Part shown: positions 10,568 to 21,491 of the stretch, piece by piece
Layout of the letters: each line of letters opens with the position of its first letter
How positions within the stretch are numbered: position 1 is the stretch's first letter
Assembly (NCBI GenBank): GCA_022496805.1
Contig: CM040089.1
Coordinates: forward strand, 42,268,372 to 42,332,371
Length of the DNA stretch: 64,000 nucleotides
Reading direction: 5' to 3'
Source: Pohlia nutans
Lineage: Eukaryota > Streptophyta > Bryopsida > Bryales > Mniaceae
The notes under the pieces: model-generated
The model's database searches: none
The model's input: only the letters and a program-made list of their open reading frames with translations
Told to the model about the DNA's origin: nothing
Position numbers and translations under genes: made by a program

Positions 10568-11150
10568 AATTGACTTTAAAATCAGACTTTCTTTGAACTC
10601 AATTTGAACGATTTTTCAAAAAATAAAATTGCAAAAGCTTTTAATTGCTTGCTACAACATTTTGACCATTGAAATTGACTTTATTCAATCCCAAAGTTAT
10701 GCACTTTTCAATTTAGTTTTTTACTTTCATTCTATATACCTCTCTTTCAATACTTCATTTCAAAGTGAATATCCAAAGTTTTACTTTTTTTAATTTTTTA
10801 TTAGACCCACAACTCGTTTCTCTAACATACAATAAAAAAAATTCAATTGAAATAGAAAGGCATATATGATGAAATGTCAAAAAGTAGAAAAAAGTTGCAA
10901 ATACATAATAAAAAATTACAATGAAAAAAATGATTTTTGGTTGAATCAAACATATAATGCAAAAAGCAGCTCACAGCCTTCACAGTTTTGTCAAAAAAAA
11001 AATCAATTTTTTTCTAGATACAGAAAAAAGCTTGTATGATCTTGTACAAAAAATTGGAAAAAACATAAAAATTTACATGGCAAAAAGATCGCCAATGGTT
11101 ACGTTCATTTATAATTATCAAAAAATTCATTGACTTGTATGAAGAATTCT
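10568..11150. other. AT-rich intergenic DNA, nothing recognised
   Basis: No coding, RNA or terminal-repeat signal was seen. Short A and T homopolymer runs are common. Confidence 0.4.
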
Positions 11151-11152
11151 AT

Positions 11153-11215
11153 GTGGTGTGGTGGTTTAGTGTTTGGTTAGGGGTTAGAAAATCTTTTGTT
11201 CGATTCCGGCCAATG
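11153..11215 (+). mobile_element. Possible tRNA-derived SINE head
   Basis: TGGTTTAGTGT (11162-11172) resembles a Pol III A box, and GTTCGATTCC (11198-11207) resembles a B box, 36 bases apart. This spacing is short of the usual tRNA spacing but common for SINEs. No acceptor-stem pairing is visible, so it is not a functional tRNA gene. The 3' end of the putative SINE was not found. Confidence 0.4.
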
Positions 11216-12839
11216 GCAATTGAGTTCGGGAAGACTGTGGTGGACCCTATGCTAGTGTTTTGGGCAGTCCTAGTCGTTGGACTAGGCTGCCAAAGTTTTT
11301 CCCGGGAAACCAAAAATTTCCGGCACTTGGAGCAGCAGATTCGACAATCAAGAGAAAGACAAACGAACGCACCAGGAATGATGACGGGGCTGTAAATACG
11401 ACAACGACTTGGCTAGTATTGTCACTTACGACGACCCCCATGATGAAGAAACGCCACTCGGACGACTCATGTAACGACTGGAAGGGCATCAAAGACCTCA
11501 TCATGATCAACCCTAAATTGGCCAAAATCCTAGGTAGTCTACTCCAAAGACTTACAACTCCAATTGGAAAGTCCCAATTCAGGGAACACGACTAACTGTT
11601 CCAACACAAGTTCTTGTACAAATTAATTAAATCGTCGCCTCCAACAACACGATGCACCAACATCACGTCTGCCCAATAGCTAGCCCACGACGTGGCTGAA
11701 CATGGAATTAGTGTCCTGTAAAACACGTTGATTCACGTGCCCCCAAATATGGCAAACCAACATACATTTAAACCTCATTGGTCTTCTTACTCAACCTATC
11801 TCCACATCCCTCTGCTAGGATCTTTCTACCTCTCATTGTTCAAAGATAATCCTAAGCAGACCAACACTAGCATACCTCTGCCGCTAGAAACGTAGCGATT
11901 ACATAAGAAAAATCCACTAGTAGGAAAAAGCACAAGACATCTTATTGTGAACATTTCCGTCGGAGGTGGAGGGTGAAAAATGTAGGCAACTACTAAAGGG
12001 CCTCAGTAGACAAAGACAACTGCCGAAGGAGAAAGGACCGCAACGATGATGGACATACAAGAACTTGTGCTGGAGGCGTGAAGCTGCTGAAACCTAGAAG
12101 ACCAAGAAGCAACGATAAGCCAACAGAACCAGATGTAAGCTTACTATTAACAAATGCATCGCCATAGTCTCCATTTACAAGTCTATTTTAAGGCATATCA
12201 CTAATAGCGTGATTACCTTTATTTTTCTCCTTAGCAAATACTATTCCATTTTTTGCTCATATGACAAGGCTACTTATTATATAAGCATAAAGCCATATAC
12301 TACTAAAAAAATGAATGGGGAACCTGCCCTGAAAACCATGCATAGTGATAAGAGTAGATGCAGTTTAGTAGAATGTTTATGCATTGCGTTGCTAGAAAAT
12401 TGCTATACTTGCCTACGGTCTGACAATTGGATGAGGCACCAAACTGCTCATAATTGCATCACTTATGAATGCTTGTATAGTGTCATTGATGGTCAGTTAA
12501 TCCGCACTTATACTCTGACTAGTTTTGATTGCTCGCCGTTCATTATTTGTATGCCTAGTAATTTGATCAATATGGACTTTGCATGCTTATCGTATGATAA
12601 TAATATAAATTTTTTGAAGAATAAGAATCCGTATGGTTATGTCTCTTATCAAAAAAACCCTCAACTAATCTTTTTCTCTACAATCATACTCCGTGCGGTC
12701 CTACAAATTAAGTTGTTGGAAGAGGGAGAGGGAAGAGGGAGAGAAGGAGAGGGGGACATGAAGGATTGGATGTGCGGCCGCGCACCCAGTAGCCACAGAA
12801 GTCTAAAAATTAATTTTTTGATTTTTTGATTTTTTAATT
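11216..12839. other. Unassigned DNA with unconvincing open frames
   Basis: The GC content is somewhat higher than around it. A 206-codon + strand frame at 12209-12829 begins with GTG; its first ATG is about 12311. Its predicted protein has no motif I recognise and ends in a low-complexity GEGRGREGEG stretch, so I do not call it a gene. Confidence 0.35.
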
Positions 12840-12849
12840 TAAATTTTTT

Positions 12850-13278
12850 CCATCCTCCGTCCTTTAGGGTTCAGCCGCTGGCGGCTAAATCCTAAATTTT
12901 TATTATTTTTAAATTTCTATTTTTAGGGTTCATGAGCCCTAAACAAAAAAGAAGACAAAAATTGGTTTTTTTTGGTGCGGGTGTAGGGTTTGCGACTGCT
13001 ACAAGAGGAATGAAGAAAAAATAGAAGAAAAAAGAAAAGACAAGAAGGAAGACAAGAAAGAAATAAGATAAATGAAACAAGATAAAGGAAAGATTTTAAA
13101 AAAGAAGATAAAGATAAGAATAAAAAAATAAATTAAAGAATTGTTTCTTTACAATGTAAGTGATTTGTAGAAAGACAAAATCGTTGTTTTTCAGATAACT
13201 TTTTACACAAATTTTTTAAGCAAGATTTGCTCATGAAATGAACGCACTTGGCAGTTGCATAAATAGCGAATTGCGTGT
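12850..13278 (+). mobile_element. Inverted-repeat element, family L copy 2 (truncated)
   Basis: It ends GCATAAATAGCGAATTGCGTGT, the same terminus as the full element at 61628-62571. It shares with it the purine-rich arm around AGACAAGAAGGAAGAC and the block ACAATGTAAGTGAT. The opposite terminus was not found, so this looks like a half element. The left boundary is approximate. Confidence 0.6.
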
Positions 13279-13559
13279 TCCTTTTGGTTTGAATTCCAAG
13301 TCATGAGTTGAACTAATAAAAGGAAAGGATTGCCTATGGATAGCCATGAATCAATAGCCGTTCTAGTAAAAAATGAAATGAGTGAGAAAGAAGCTTACCA
13401 ATGTCAACACACCACATCTTCCTTCCTTTTCATCATTGAAGAAGAATGACCTAATTTTAGAGAGGATGGAAATAAAAGTCAACACTTCAACCTCACGCAG
13501 ATTCTATCTGATGTTGAGGTTGATAAGTTTTTTTTTTTTTTTTTTTCCCTTAGATTACC

Positions 13560-15104
13560 AAGTAGAAATTCATTTTGAAATGGAGGAAATAGAATGGGAA
13601 AAAGAAAAAATCATGGATTTGGTAATACTAAGGTTTAAAAAAATGAACATTGAGCTTGGGGATGAAATTGAAGAACGTATTGCTCTTATGTGCTACCACA
13701 AGACTACAAATTGGAGTGAGGTGATCAAGTTACACTTGAAAATCCTCTAAATTGACGGTGTGGGATTTTTACAAGGGTTTTGCCTTTTCATTCTCAAACT
13801 TGATGATAACAAATTAAAGAGAGGGAAGTGTGTAAAGCGTATGACTCTCTAGCTCTCAATAACCTACTGTCGGTCAAGATCACAAGCAAAGAGTTAGAAT
13901 TCAAAGAGTAGTACAAAATGTATGAAAAAATAGTAGAAGAAAGCTTTAAAAGGGAGGTCGAATACGAAATCATAAACATTCAAAAGAAAAAAAAGAATAT
14001 CTTTGCATGGGTGGTAACATCCTCACTAAAACAAGCTAAGAAGATGAAAGAGCACAAGATCACCTACAACAACGAATTCTTGGAGGAAAAAACTAGAGGA
14101 CTGGACGCGCGCGACGGTGGATGACATTGCAAATAATAATGCCCTCATTCTCATTGCCAAAAACCTCAACAAAGTGAAGAGCATAGAAGAAATTGAAAAG
14201 AGCATCAAGGCACACTTTGGCCCCAAGAATGCAGTCAATTTCTTCTTTAAACTTGATGATAAAAATGACAAACATCTTGAATCTTGCAACATCTAATGCC
14301 TCAATACAACGGTGTGCAAAAAGTTTGTCAAGAAGTCAACAAAACTTCTTAGTAAACACGTAGAGTTTATTCCACACCCTAAAAATCTTCATGGAGTAAA
14401 TGCGCCTAGCATGGCAAAACTCACTAGACTAGGGTTTAGTGATGTGAACAATGCCCTTGCTAACACCATAGAAGAACTAGAAAATATTCTTTTGAAAGAA
14501 AATTCTCAAAAAGATCCCATGAAAGAAATAGCCGGAATTAAAGAGGAAATGCTCGGGGAAATGTTCATCATGAAGGAAGATCTTAGGAGCGAACAAAAAC
14601 AAATTGCAACAAGAGCCGCCGAGAAATCTTCATCCACCTTCAACACACAAATGATACTCCTTAAAAGGCAACTAGCCTCAACCATTAGGGGAAATGTGGG
14701 GTCCCTAAAAGGCCCTCTAAGGTAGCCCGGGTTAGGTGAACAAGCTGCCCAAACACCCCTCCCATTGGTGAAGGTCGTTGCCCACTGACACTGTCGGAAG
14801 CCGCAGTGTTGGCAGTGTTGGCAGTGCTAGCAGCGTCGATTGGTTCGATCCACGGAACTGCACTGCTGGCAGCGTCGTAGCACCATTGGTGCCAGCGGGG
14901 AAAACGTGCTGGCACCACTGAAATTTCATTGCACGTGAGAAAACCAAAGGCCTTTTGGAGACCCCACCTTTCTCCTAATGTATGCAATGCCTTGAAATAA
15001 CCACAACCTTCACATCCATCGAAGGCAATATGGACACGTCAAACACTCAAACTAGCTTGGACAAACAACGCGGCGGTAAAAACAACCCCCAATACAACTA
15101 GTTA
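13560..15104 (+). pseudogene. LINE ORF1 remnant (unknown RNA-binding-type protein)
   Basis: Coding-like segments continue through several frames: about 13577-13750, about 13753-13851, 13852-14095, 14095-14725 and 14987-15104. Breaks seen: a frameshift near 13850, an in-frame TAG where Trp is plausible near 13909, a frameshift near 14092, and TAA at 14294-14296. The protein is lysine- and glutamate-rich; a well-preserved stretch reads RLGFSDVNNALANTIEELEN near 14430. I do not recognise a named domain. Position just upstream of ORF2 and general resemblance to LINE ORF1 proteins are the reasons for the call. A GC-rich MITE interrupts it at 14696-14967. It could instead belong to a separate element. 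Confidence 0.5.
14696..14967. mobile_element. GC-rich MITE inserted in LINE ORF1
   Basis: The terminal inverted repeats are GTGGGGTCCCTAAAAGGCC and GTGGGGTCTCCAAAAGGCC. The interior is much richer in G and C than its surroundings and contains short repeats of GGCAGTGTTGGCAGTG. Coding-like sequence of the LINE resumes on the right side. I could not see a clear target duplication, so the superfamily is open. Confidence 0.65.

Positions 15105-15106
<2 letters not shown>

Positions 15107-15165
<59 letters not shown>
15107..15165. repeat. (AT)n microsatellite
   Basis: A pure AT dinucleotide run of about 59 bp lying between the ORF1 and ORF2 parts of the LINE remnant. A second, shorter TA-rich patch occurs near 15485-15515. 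Confidence 0.95.
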
Positions 15166-15166
<1 letters not shown>

Positions 15167-16180
15167 TAAAAATAACAAAAATAACACTAAAAAAAACTCA
15201 GAAATCAAAAAAAGGCCATATTTGTTATTTTGAGACGTTTCGTTGATTTTGAGACAGAATGCTAGTTATTCAAGAATTCATTTTAAAAATAGTAATTGAA
15301 ACCTAAAAATTTTAAAAATGCTCAAATAGTGATTCTATAATGAAATTCTAAAAGTTGGTGTTGTTACCTATTTATAAAAAAATACTAGTAAAGAGATAAA
15401 ATGGTTTATTTTTGAGTCGAGGATAAAAATGAGACTGTGAAAAGTCTCAATATAACGAATAGCGCCTTAAAATAATAATAATTATTATTATATATTTATA
15501 TATATATATATATACGGCAAAGTTTTAAAAATGCCAAAAAACAATAATAAAAAAATAACAAAAAAAACCCTGACAAAAAAACCAAAAAATATGAAAACTA
15601 CTTAAAATATTTATTAATACTATAATAAAAACCAAAAACCAAAACATAAATACCAATACACACATAAATCAACTATAAAACATAAAGACCAACATAACAA
15701 AACAAAACATGTACCTAACCAACATAACAAAACAAAAAACACCAAAAAAACCAAAAACACCTTCGAAAAACATTATACAATCAACAAAGCACAATACAAA
15801 AATAATTCAAAAAAAAAACTACTAAGCAAATGCACCTAAAATGGGCTTTGCCTCCCGGCCTTGCCAATAAAAAATATAGTAACAAAATAACAACGCATTA
15901 AAATTTTTAAAAACTAATACTACTAATGCTCTATAACCAGTTATACAAACCTAAAAAATCACCAACAATAAAAAAAATACTAGAAAACACCAAAAGAATG
16001 CCCAAAACCCCAACAAAAACATAAACAATTAAAATCAACAAAATACATATAAAACAAAACAACCAACACCCAAATCACACAACAGACATCAAATTTACAA
16101 AATCTCCGTTAAAAAACCAAAACCATCACTATCTCTATTACGGATATAGAATTCCCCCTTTCAAAAATAAACCAATCCCA

Positions 16181-16546
16181 CTACACTTACTACTTTTCCA
16201 TTGCGGAGATGTTGAAACCAATCCACGACCCATGCCAAATATTCTTACAACACACCCATCCGCACATAAACGTCAAAGTAAAATATACTTCATACCATAC
16301 ACAATCAAACTACAATTAGAATACCAACATTTAGCAAAACAATTCTCACCCACTTTAAACACAACACACTCAAAATACCAAAAAACAACTATAGACTATC
16401 CACACCTGTCAAGATACATTTACCAAAACCTATATCATCGACCAGTACAAATATTATATGCATTTATTATCACAATTAGCTCATCATTAGAAAGATGTGA
16501 TCATCTATTAATACAAATACCAAACCCAGACTGGACAATGAAATAA
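16181..16546 (+). pseudogene. Start of LINE ORF2 with 2A-like motif
   Basis: In frame with the ATG at 16232, the preceding codons read LLLLFHCGDVETNPRP (16184-16231). The 2A ribosome-skipping consensus is DxExNPGP after a leucine-rich stretch. Here every consensus residue is present except that the glycine codon is CGA (Arg, 16226-16228), which should abolish skipping. The frame stays open upstream to about 16142 and downstream to a TAA at 16544. 2A sequences are known at the start of some animal and trypanosome LINE ORFs. The downstream 104 residues have no motif I recognise; they precede the endonuclease region. Confidence 0.7.
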
Positions 16547-17068
16547 TTAGAGAGAATGGCACTACTACAAACCCGCCTAAAAGGCACATTTTAACACCAC
16601 ACCTATACACACAATTTACAAATACAAATCAAAATATAATTAATCCCCCCAATACCATCTACAAAGAAATGTACAAGTTTATCAAATAAAGCAATGAACC
16701 ATTAAACCTACAAATAATGATTAAAATTTTCTCATTTCTACCTAAACACCTACTCAAAAAAATACTAAAATGCAATGAACCATTACACAAATATTCCCAG
16801 CCCCCTCCACTACCCAACACATCCCCGCCACAAATTCAAGAAATACAAACAACAAACCACAGTACACACAACATGATATGAAGTGCCTCATCTTTAAACA
16901 CAACCCCACCGTAAGCCTTCAAAACTTAATTTTCAACACACCGAATTAACCCGCAACCATCACGATACAAGAAAACTAAACTAACCGCAACAAAGTCCAC
17001 AAAAAACATACAAAACCTATTTCCAAAATAAAAACTAATATATAATAACACACGCCTTAACAAGATGT

Positions 17069-17740
17069 ATGCAACAAAGAATCCCATACACACCTGCAAG
17101 AGATGGGCTCTTTACACTTGTAAATAAAAAATATGCATACCTAGGTAATATCACTAAAATCCTTACTCTAGCAAAAATCTCACCATATTTACAAATGATA
17201 AAAATAAATAATGTACCCCTACAACCATGGCTAATTTTACACATATACATGCCCTCACGTGTAGAATACACTCGATTTACCAATAATCCAACAAAATATA
17301 ATACAACAAATTATAACACATCCAAACCAGAACACATACATATTATGTGGAGACTTTAATAGAGACATAGCCCTTATAGGACGACAAAACAAACTTAACA
17401 CAACACCACTACAAGCAGAAGATACAAAATGGCGTACATTTACAAACAACCTCCAACTAACATACATCCCAACAAATAGCTCATTCTCCAAACAACTATA
17501 AACAACGACTATAAACAACGACCATAACCTAAACTCAAACCACTCACCAGTAATACTGCATATACGAGTGCATATACCACCAAATACATTAGTAGCACGG
17601 CTCACACCAACAACAACAACCAAACCACCAAGAATTCTAAACCCCATCCCGCAAGAAAATATTGAAAAATTCAAAACATAAATTTTTGAAGAAAACGCAC
17701 TTCAAATAAATGAACTCACCACAATACCAATGAATGACAA
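17069..17740 (+). pseudogene. LINE AP-endonuclease domain remnant
   Basis: Two hallmark motifs of the exonuclease-endonuclease-phosphatase fold lie in one frame 192 bases apart: CGDFN (17346-17360) and HSPV (17541-17552, preceded by Asn where Asp is usual in SDH). The upstream part (17069-17330, GLFTLVNKKYAYLGNI and on) is in another frame, so a frameshift lies just before GDFN near 17335. A stop follows at about 17680. This domain nicks target DNA in APE-type LINEs. The copy cannot make an intact protein. Confidence 0.75.
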
Positions 17741-19110
17741 CTAACAGACAATCAGTGACAAACATCATGTACAAAACTAGACCATATGATACAAAAAATA
17801 TCAGAAAAAATTCCAAAAACCTGCAATGCACCACCTATCCCATTACTAAAAATCCGCACCTCTCAACAAGAAGGCTTTCTGCAAAGAAAACTCCAAAAAA
17901 ATGGAAAAATCATCTATCCACTTATCACCTAATTGGCAATATTCATAACAAAAATCATACCAAATTGACAAACACACCCAATAATAGAAGAATTAAAAAG
18001 CCATACCTATCCACACGAAAACTATTCCTCTTAAAAAAGACCGGGGGAGTCCACAACTGAAAGTACAAATGAAAACTTCCAACTCTATATAATAGAACTA
18101 GAATTAAAATGGCAGGCACGAGCTACAGTTGAACTACCACATCTCAACCCCAAACTATCACTTAAACTACTACACAAACTACTGATACACAACATATACA
18201 AAATAAACCACACCACCCTCTCTAATGGCACAAACCTCACGTCACCAGAAGACTTCAAAATGTACTAGAATATCCCAACCAAATTAGAAAAAATACACTA
18301 AACATAGCGGAACAACCAATTTGTTATCCAAGATGTACACCAGATTGCCCAAACCCTTGCGACACATACCCACTAGTATGCAAACTTAAAGCAAGATACA
18401 TCTCAGACAACTGAGACCTATTACTACAAACACCAAATACCCCTCTGCACTTGCTAGTTCCACAACATCCACAACAACCATAAAATCCCCAAAAAAGACC
18501 CATTGAAAGTATCACAACATACTCTACCAACTATCATCCTCGACTCCATTACTTCAACTTTTAATATCATACACTCGTACTTCTCTTCACCAGTAACATG
18601 TTCCACACAAATTTCACAATTCTTCTCCCCATTTGCAAAAAACAATTTTTTTTGGGTCACTCAGTACTGCCCTCCAATACAAATGGAAACAGGTCGGTTA
18701 TACACATATAATGAAGAAATGGCCCAACAAGCAATACATTGAACACAATTGACAACCAAAAATGACCCAAATACTATCACTATACTAGTAATACCAAACA
18801 TCAATTGGTACCAAAACTTCTTCCCACATATTGGACCATTTTCATATACACATGTGATTGCCCACTTAGCCGCAAACACCATCACATACGAAGATCCAAC
18901 AATTCCCTAAAACTTCACAAACCACGGACAGAACCACTCGCAATATTTGTTCTCTGCATTCACCACCAAAACCACAGCATTAGCGCACCCAACCAAATAG
19001 ACATGATCAAAACAACAATAAAAAACCTACAAATATCATAATATTACATACAAACTGCCCAACTTACTCCTTCCAATTCACCGGTTAATAAAAATAATAA
19101 ATGGAATAAA
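17741..19110 (+). pseudogene. LINE ORF2 central region, RT core missing
   Basis: Broken coding frames continue on the + strand, but none shows RT motifs such as a FxxAF block, a QGDxLSP block or a YxDD box. A stretch near 18503-18900 (NDPNTITILVIPNINWYQN near 18760) is a conserved-looking part of unknown function. Several stops look like Trp codons changed to TAG or TGA (near 18268, 18412 and 18739). Spacing between the endonuclease and RNase H leaves little room for an RT, so an internal deletion near 18.0-18.1 kb is likely. Confidence 0.5.
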
Positions 19111-19204
19111 CTCATATATATGCCCCACATCAAAATGGCTACCACAAAAACACCACCTCTATCGAACTTCAAAATAGACACTACACTAAAATCCCAACTG
19201 CAAC

Positions 19205-19640
19205 ATAGCTACTATACTGATGGATCCTTCAAACCTCCTAAACAAGATATTAATGGACATTGGAAAAAGGAAATAGCTAGCTATGGAATATACAACCCAA
19301 CAAAAGCAGAAATACAAATATCAAACAACTACCTGGCCTACAAACCAATTTTAGAGCCGAACCGATGGCTATACATAAAACACTTAGAGTAATTACTACT
19401 AAATACCAAGACGAACTTGTGCATATATTTACTGACTGCCTCAATTGTCTATACAGCCTCATCACACAACTTAAACACCCAACCCTACACAACAATCATG
19501 CTAACAAAACTATATTAACATCCATGGTAGAAATGCTAGAAACTTGTACACAACCTACCACATTCTATAAAGTCAAAGCACATGCCAACATTGACAGTAA
19601 CGAATTAGCAGAAAAACTTGCAAAAGATGGCACAAAAAAG
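19205..19640 (+). pseudogene. LINE RNase H domain remnant
   Basis: The first part carries YYTDGSF with the catalytic-type Asp at 19219-19221. The second part, in another frame, carries IFTDCLN (Asp at 19434-19436) and KVKAHANIDSNELAEKLAKDG-like sequence near 19570-19640, matching the RNase H pattern of H-x-N then N-E-x-A-D; the usual final Asp is Glu here. A frameshift separates the two parts near 19370. RNase H occurs in several plant and algal LINE clades. Confidence 0.75.
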
Positions 19641-19999
19641 AAATATTACTTTGCTACAAAACCACATGAATTTGCATGTACTACACCATATTACTTCCAA
19701 AGGACACATGGCCGGGACCAAGAAAACGACCATACAAAGGTCATGTCAAATGTCTTGAAACATACATAAACAAATACGACCGTGAAAATAATTTAGAACT
19801 AATGGCAATAAGTTTTCCCAACATTAGCAAATGGACATTGAACTCGGATATAGATAATGAATTATCTAATGCATTCTGGTCCAACCTTGCAATCACGAAC
19901 TCACAAAAAAAAAAAGCCTCTTGAAATTTCGCATTGCCCAATACATGGGAAATGCTAGAAAACAACTATTTTCTGGTAGGGAAAGATTCCCATCAATCA

Positions 20000-20665
20000 C
20001 ATGCCCCATTTGCAACTCTACAAACGTAGGCACATGGCTACATGTACTTTTAAATGTAACCATCATTACATACACACGATTAGAGTTAAACGGCATATCA
20101 AAGCAATGTGGGAATTAAAAAAGCTAATCTTATCATCACAAAATTTAAATATTGCATCATCATGAATGCAGGGACATTTAACAATAATCCAGAAGAAAAC
20201 ACAGTGCCTCCATGACTCCAACCCTGCACATGTGTACATCAAAGATGCTATTGCAACGCTAGATTTAAACTAGATATTTCATGCGTCAAAAGACTTCCGT
20301 ACAATAATGACCCATCAACAAATCCAAAAAACAACCTCACAATACAATTTATTGAATATACATACTGCAACGACAAATTCTCACAAGAAACAATAGACAA
20401 CAAAGTCCAAAAACACTAACCATTAATTAACAGCATTACAAACCAAGGCTGGAAAGTAGATCCATTTATAGTCATTACAACAGGAGCAAGAGGAACAACG
20501 CATGTTCCTTCAATGAGACTCTTTGAAACAAAATCTAAACTACCAAAAATCTCTATGAAACATACATTCAAAGAAATAAATACCATTGCTATACACCATG
20601 CAGGATCAATTATAATACATAAAAGAAGAATAGAAAATAACCAACCACTACCAACAAAATTTTAA
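20000..20665 (+). pseudogene. LINE restriction-like endonuclease and C-terminus remnant
   Basis: A cysteine motif ITCPICNS lies near 20005. Further on, one frame gives Asp (20273-20275) in a FKLDISCV context, then Glu (20354-20356) in FIEYTYCND, then Lys (20402-20404), followed by GWKVDPFIVITTGARG near 20450. The D...E...K order and the GW-V-I-V-RG tail resemble the PD-(D/E)XK restriction-like domain of some LINEs. A TAA at 20417 breaks it. The last residues (KRRIENNQPL) recur at 47.3 kb and in antisense near 62.9 kb, marking other copies of this LINE. The nuclease assignment is a motif-level inference. Confidence 0.55.
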
Positions 20666-21213
20666 AAAGAAAATATACCTAAAAGGCGGATAGTGGTTAA
20701 AACCACTGTTTATTTCTTTCAGCATTTTCCTGATTAGCTCAAATGTAAACGCTTGTCTCAAGAAGGCAGGACGGGGCCGTTTGGTTGTTACAACTTTCCT
20801 ACCTATAATAACTCACTAGCAGCATCAAGTCATAGATATCATATTACTGCTCAAATGGGTACAAACGGGAATCGAACCCGGACCATATAATTGTAATACA
20901 ACACCCTTTGTCAACCAACCCTGGAGCCATGAAATGGTGATCACCATCTAAACTAATCCTAATCAGGGCTTTTTTTTTGCACTGTAGCAGTGCCCTATGC
21001 ATGCAATAGAAGGTGGTCCCTCCAGATTTAGACCACTGTGACTGTGCCACGACATTGGAGTCTGGCTCCAAGAAGCCAGAAAAAAAAAAGCCCTGATCCT
21101 AATCTATACTCTATCTAGACCTAACCACCCATTTAAGGTTACTGTTCATGAGTCATTGGGTCATTGACATTACGAACATACACTTTATTCACACCGGCCT
21201 CAAAAGAGGCCCG
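20666..21213 (+). repeat. LINE 3' region with antisense tRNA-like sequence
   Basis: The sense strand carries GGGAATCGAACCCGGACC (20869-20886), whose complement contains a Pol III B box, GGTTCGATTCC. On the minus strand TGGTTGACAAAGG lies about 39 bases upstream of it in A-box position. The same block recurs in the copies at 47.5 kb and 62.7 kb. Near the end a hairpin, CCGGCCTCAAAAGAGGCCCGG, is seen at 21193-21213; other copies follow it with TCTATCTATC. A hAT-like MITE splits this region. Confidence 0.7.
20964..21095. mobile_element. hAT-like MITE with perfect 8-bp target duplication
   Basis: The 132-bp element starts CAGGGCTTTTTTTTT and ends with its inverted complement, AAAAAAAAAAGCCCTG. 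It is flanked by ATCCTAAT on both sides (20956-20963 and 21096-21103). An 8-bp duplication and CAGGG ends are typical of hAT elements. It contains no coding frame. Confidence 0.88.
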
Positions 21214-21491
21214 GGGGTGCACTACGATATCCTGTATGGAACCATGTGAGTGAACAAAAAGGGCATTAATTGTGGGGTGGGCTTACAAAATATACCTAAG
21301 CTTAGGATATTACTTTGTTCAATTTTGTAAATATACATAGCCCATTTTTAATGTGATAAGAGTTGTAAATTTACATATAGGGCCATTCCCTTATATAACA
21401 TGTAGGAAGGAAGTAACTCTCACTCCTCTTCATTGAAATTTTTTTTTAAAGAGGAAGGTTAAGCAAATCAAAAGCATTGACCATTAAAACT

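Larger units (their letters stand above)
13480..21213 (+). mobile_element. Degenerate LINE, possibly Dualen-like, full-length remnant
   Basis: Sense-strand fragments occur in a single logical order: ORF1-type coding (about 13.56-15.10 kb), a 2A-like motif leading into a second frame (16.18 kb), AP-endonuclease motifs (17.07-17.64 kb), an unassigned central part, RNase H (19.2-19.64 kb), a cysteine-rich part, a restriction-like endonuclease region (20.27-20.56 kb), and a 3' region ending near a hairpin at 21192-21213. Having both an apurinic-type and a restriction-like endonuclease is known from the Dualen/RandI clade of green algae. Frameshifts, stops, MITE insertions and a missing RT core make this a dead copy. 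Treating ORF1 and the rest as one element is an inference from order and strand. Confidence 0.7.

Noticed and set aside
12209..12829. 206-codon open frame
   Set aside because: It starts with GTG, shows no domain, and ends in low-complexity Gly-Glu-Arg sequence.
20860..20890. tRNA gene
   Set aside because: The B box is good, but no pairing acceptor stem or intact D and anticodon arms are visible, and the block is part of a repeated LINE 3' region.
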